64,000 nucleotides of DNA from Microbulbifer rhizosphaerae. GTDB lineage: Bacteria > Pseudomonadota > Gammaproteobacteria > Pseudomonadales > Cellvibrionaceae. Position numbers and translations under genes: made by a program. Where the stretch lies: NCBI RefSeq assembly GCF_014191725.1, contig NZ_JACHWZ010000002.1:346500-410499 (forward strand). The letters are read 5' to 3'. The notes beneath the pieces were generated by a model. The model was not told the origin of the DNA. It was given only the letters and a program-made list of their open reading frames with translations, and did not search any database. Positions 61,389 to 64,000 of this stretch are shown here, one piece after another; within the stretch, counting starts at the first letter, position 1, and each line of letters begins with the position of its first letter.

Positions 61389-62226
61389 GGATTCGGACCG
61401 CCGCCTGGGCGCACTGCTCGCCGGGTTGGCCGCGGCCTGCGCGACCCTGTTGTTGCTGGTGCTGGCCTTTCTGCTCGTCGAGTCACTGCCGGTACTGGCG
61501 CACTGGCGGGCGTTTTTCTCCAGCGAAGGCTGGTATCCGCTGGAGAATCGCTTCGACCTGATGCCCATGCTGTGGGCATCCCTCGCCGCCGCCACCGGCG
61601 CCCTGTTGCTGGCCGCGCCGCTGGGTCTGGCCAGCGCGATTTTCGTGGTGTTTTACGCCCCCGCGCCGCTGGCCCGCTTCTACCGTCTGGTACTCAACCT
61701 GCTGGCGGGTATCCCCTCAGTAGTGTTCGGGCTCTGGGGCCTGACCGTACTGGTGCCGCTGATCGCCCGCTGGCAGCCCCCCGGCGCCAGCCTGCTGGCG
61801 GCGGTGCTGATATTGGCGCTGATGATTCTGCCCACGGTGGCGGTGACCGCCATCGCCGCCCTGAGAGCGGTGCCGCGGGCGGTGCTCTCCGGCGCAGTGG
61901 CACTGGGTATCGGCGCCAGAGGACGGATTCTCGGCGTGGCGCTGCCGGCGGCGCGCGGCGGCATCACCGGCGGTTTCCTGCTGGCCGCGGCGCGCGCCCT
62001 GGGCGAGACCATGGCGGTGCTGATGGTGGCGGGCAACGTGGTACAGAATCCCTCGGGGCTGTTCGAACCGGTGCGGGTCCTCACCGCCAATATCGCCCTG
62101 GAGATGGCCTACGCCACGGGCACACACCGCTCAGGCCTGTTCGCCTCCGGGCTGGTGCTGACGCTGCTGGTGCTGTTGCTGGCCTGGCTGGGCACCCGGG
62201 TCATGCGAGGGCATCGTCATGGGTGA
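61291..62226 (+). CDS. pstC: Phosphate ABC-transporter permease PstC, with repeat-derived N-terminus
   Basis: About 311 residues, inner membrane, six hydrophobic segments, and the binding-protein-dependent transport loop (RAVPRAVLSGAVALGIGARG then LAAARALGETMAVLMV). The first in-frame ATG after pstS is 61291 within the repeat's left arm; about 29 residues (SKSLWEPAMQAKSRAG...) are encoded by the repeat before the native RFLKRDSDRRLG begins. A start at ATG 61318 is also possible. The stop overlaps pstA by 8 bases. Confidence 0.88.
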   Translation: MSKSLWEPAMQAKSRAGLAPTASPGLVQRFLKRDSDRRLGALLAGLAAACATLLLLVLAFLLVESLPVLAHWRAFFSSEGWYPLENRFDLMPMLWASLAAATGALLLAAPLGLASAIFVVFYAPAPLARFYRLVLNLLAGIPSVVFGLWGLTVLVPLIARWQPPGASLLAAVLILALMILPTVAVTAIAALRAVPRAVLSGAVALGIGARGRILGVALPAARGGITGGFLLAAARALGETMAVLMVAGNVVQNPSGLFEPVRVLTANIALEMAYATGTHRSGLFASGLVLTLLVLLLAWLGTRVMRGHRHG

Positions 62227-63061
62227 GAAGCTCGCCGAGCGCACCTTTACCACCGCCGTGTGGCTGTCGGTGGCGCTGGTGGCCGCGGTGTTCCTGTGGA
62301 TTGTCGCCGACGTGGCACTGCGCGGATTTTCCACGCTGTCCTGGTCCTTTTTATCGCAGGCGCCGGGCGACGCCGGACGCACCGGCGGTATAGCTCCGAT
62401 ACTGGTTTCCACCCTGCTGATCCTGTCGATCGCGCTTGCCGTGGCCGTGCCCCTGGGGCTGGCGGTGGCGGTGTGGCTGTCGGAGTTCACCCGCGCCGGG
62501 CGCGGCGGCGATACGATGCGCCTGTTTCTGGATGTGCTCGCCGGGGTACCGTCGATCGTCTACGGGCTTTTCGGCAATGCCTTTTTCAGCATTTACCTCG
62601 GACTGGGATTTTCCCTTTTGTCCGGCGGCCTCACCCTGGCCTGCATGATACTGCCGGTGTTTATCCGCACCTGCGAGGCGGGACTGGGCGCGGTCGGCAG
62701 CGAGTGGCGCCTGGGTGCGCTGGCCGCGGGCATGACCCACGGGGCCGCCGTCCGGCATATCCTGCTGCCCGCCGCGGCGCCGGCGGTCGCCGCCGGGCTG
62801 GTACTGGGCATCGGCCGCGCCACCGCGGAGACCGCCGCGCTCATTTTCACCAGTGGTTATGTGGACCGCATACCCGGCTCGCTGCTGGATTCCGGCCGCG
62901 CGCTGGCGGTGCACATTTACGATCTTTCCATGAACGTCACCGGCGGCGACGCCGCCGCCTACGCCTCGGCCCTGGTGCTGATCGCGCTGATCGCGCTGCT
63001 CAACGTCCTGGCCCAGGCGCTCACCGACAACTGGCTCAGCCGGAGGATCACTCCCCTATGA
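62219..63061 (+). CDS. pstA: Phosphate ABC-transporter permease PstA
   Basis: A 280-residue inner-membrane permease with six hydrophobic segments and GLAVAVWLSEFTR, LAGVPSIVYGLFG and AAPAVAAGLVLGIGRATAETAAL (permease loop). It pairs with PstC as the translocation channel. Overlaps pstC by 8 bases and pstB by ATGA. Confidence 0.92.
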   Translation: MGEKLAERTFTTAVWLSVALVAAVFLWIVADVALRGFSTLSWSFLSQAPGDAGRTGGIAPILVSTLLILSIALAVAVPLGLAVAVWLSEFTRAGRGGDTMRLFLDVLAGVPSIVYGLFGNAFFSIYLGLGFSLLSGGLTLACMILPVFIRTCEAGLGAVGSEWRLGALAAGMTHGAAVRHILLPAAAPAVAAGLVLGIGRATAETAALIFTSGYVDRIPGSLLDSGRALAVHIYDLSMNVTGGDAAAYASALVLIALIALLNVLAQALTDNWLSRRITPL

Positions 63062-63882
63062 CAACCCGGACCTATACCCTCGGCCAGGTGAAAGCGGGCC
63101 CGCCCTGTTGCGAGCCCGAGGCGCACCTGCGGGTGCGCGGGCTCTCCGTCGCCTACGGCGGCCGCCCGGTGCTCGAGGACGTGTCCCTGGATATCTACCG
63201 CGGCTGCATCACCGCGCTGATCGGTCCCTCCGGCTGCGGTAAAACCAGCTTTCTGTGCACCCTGAACCGGCTGCACGACCTGACACCGGATGCGAACGTG
63301 CACGGGGAAGTGGCATTCGACGGACAGGATATTCTCGCCGATTCCGTAAACCTGCTGGCATTGCGCCGGCGCATCGGCATGATCTTCCAGAAACCCAACC
63401 CCTTTCCCCTCTCGATCCGCCGCAACCTGGAGCTGCCGCTGCGCGAGCACGGGGTGCGCGGGCGCCAACTGCTGGAGGAAAAAATCGAACGGGCGCTGCG
63501 CGACGTAAACCTATGGAGCGAGGTCGGCCACCGCCTGGACAGCTCCGCGCTGGCGCTCTCCGGCGGCCAGCAGCAGCGCCTGTGCATCGCCCGCGCGCTG
63601 GTGCTGGAACCGGAGATACTACTGATGGACGAGCCCTGCAGCGCCCTGGACCCCATCGCCTCCGCCGCCATCGAGGACTTGATCGCCCGCCTGCAGGGCC
63701 GCTACACAGTGGTGATCGTCACCCACAACCTGGCACAGGCGAAACGCCTGGCCAACTACGCGGCATTTTTCTGGATGAAGGAACAGGTGGGCCAACTGAT
63801 CGAATTCGGCCAGTGCCGGCGGCTGTTCGAATCGCCGGCGCAAGCGCTCACCGCCGCCTATATCAGCGGGGCGAAAGGGTGA
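63058..63882 (+). CDS. pstB: Phosphate ABC-transporter ATP-binding protein PstB
   Basis: A 274-residue ATPase. Walker A GPSGCGKTSF (about residues 59-68), Q-loop MIFQKPNPFPLSI, signature LSGGQQQRLCIARAL, Walker B ILLMDEPCSALDP and switch His TVVIVTHNL. Start ATG 63058 overlaps the pstA stop. Last gene of the operon in view; no phoU follows within the remaining 118 bases, which are AT-rich and contain nothing I can support. Confidence 0.94.
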   Translation: MTTRTYTLGQVKAGPPCCEPEAHLRVRGLSVAYGGRPVLEDVSLDIYRGCITALIGPSGCGKTSFLCTLNRLHDLTPDANVHGEVAFDGQDILADSVNLLALRRRIGMIFQKPNPFPLSIRRNLELPLREHGVRGRQLLEEKIERALRDVNLWSEVGHRLDSSALALSGGQQQRLCIARALVLEPEILLMDEPCSALDPIASAAIEDLIARLQGRYTVVIVTHNLAQAKRLANYAAFFWMKEQVGQLIEFGQCRRLFESPAQALTAAYISGAKG

Positions 63883-64000
63883 AACTTTGATGCAATACTG
63901 TTGAGTTAACCCTGTAGTTGCATAAAAAAAGCACGTTATCCTGCAAAAATACCGAGATTTGCAGTCTCAAACGTGTCTTTCAGATAAGGTCCTGGATCTC

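Noticed and set aside
62260..63057. Open frame in front of and in register with pstB
   Set aside because: It overlaps pstA in another frame; only the part from 63058 is PstB.

Overview
The window reads as chromosomal DNA of a high-GC, Gram-negative gammaproteobacterium, probably marine. Signs are two TonB-dependent receptors, a RAYT/REP system, a CusCBA efflux pump, RadA, an ExaC-type aldehyde dehydrogenase and a Pst-linked arsenic cluster. A Microbulbifer-like host is my guess from gene content, not something the sequence proves. I saw no rRNA, tRNA or CRISPR array.

Layout. 1-12 kb: the 5' part of an Oar-like TonB receptor, a thioredoxin-fold protein, a glutamine amidotransferase, exaC with a divergent AraC regulator and an apparent operator, two FAD/amidohydrolase enzymes, and an ArsR regulator beside an SRPBCC gene broken by an amber codon. 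12-22 kb: a second TonB receptor, a TPR-TonB protein, a porin, and a FecCD-type ABC importer whose binding-protein gene is start/stop-coupled to a RAYT transposase carrying three REPs inside its reading frame, then radA. 22-29 kb: a heavy-metal RND efflux operon with a Cys-rich leader protein and a small membrane protein. 29-38 kb: a patchwork of minus-strand genes (guanine deaminase plus ABM membrane protein, Ntn-hydrolase, response regulator-PP2C-STAS protein, RIO kinase). A 17-bp direct repeat marks several gene boundaries, and decayed DUF1232, DUF6491 and dbpA genes lie between them.

38-50 kb: an intact DUF255 gene, then an AT-rich island (about 41-46.2 kb) with four small secreted paralogues, a YWTD-propeller/dipeptidase-like pair and the 3' end of a group II intron. 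The island is bracketed by duplicated DNA: the 3' end of the DUF255 gene and a module of a DksA-like gene divergent from a bufferin precursor (BufA1/DUF2282). The module occurs three times, two of them partly decayed. The third bufA1 is followed by a DoxX gene, but the modification genes bufB and bufC are not in the window.

50-64 kb: a YiiX-like hydrolase, an L,D-transpeptidase, two ECF sigma/anti-sigma pairs (one fused into a thioredoxin-CcdA operon), an AhpD-like protein, and a long plus-strand operon: arsS (internally deleted), VTT protein, mercuric-reductase-like enzyme, DUF547, DoxX-like, arsenate-reductase-like phosphatase, pstSCAB.

The most interesting signal is regulatory. The same promoter-like motif, TGTARCA-16 nt-CGAC, lies upstream of the first ECF sigma gene, the AhpD-like gene, the arsS-pst operon and the third bufA1. 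This suggests one ECF regulon joining metal-buffering peptides, thiol/peroxide chemistry and arsenic/phosphate handling.
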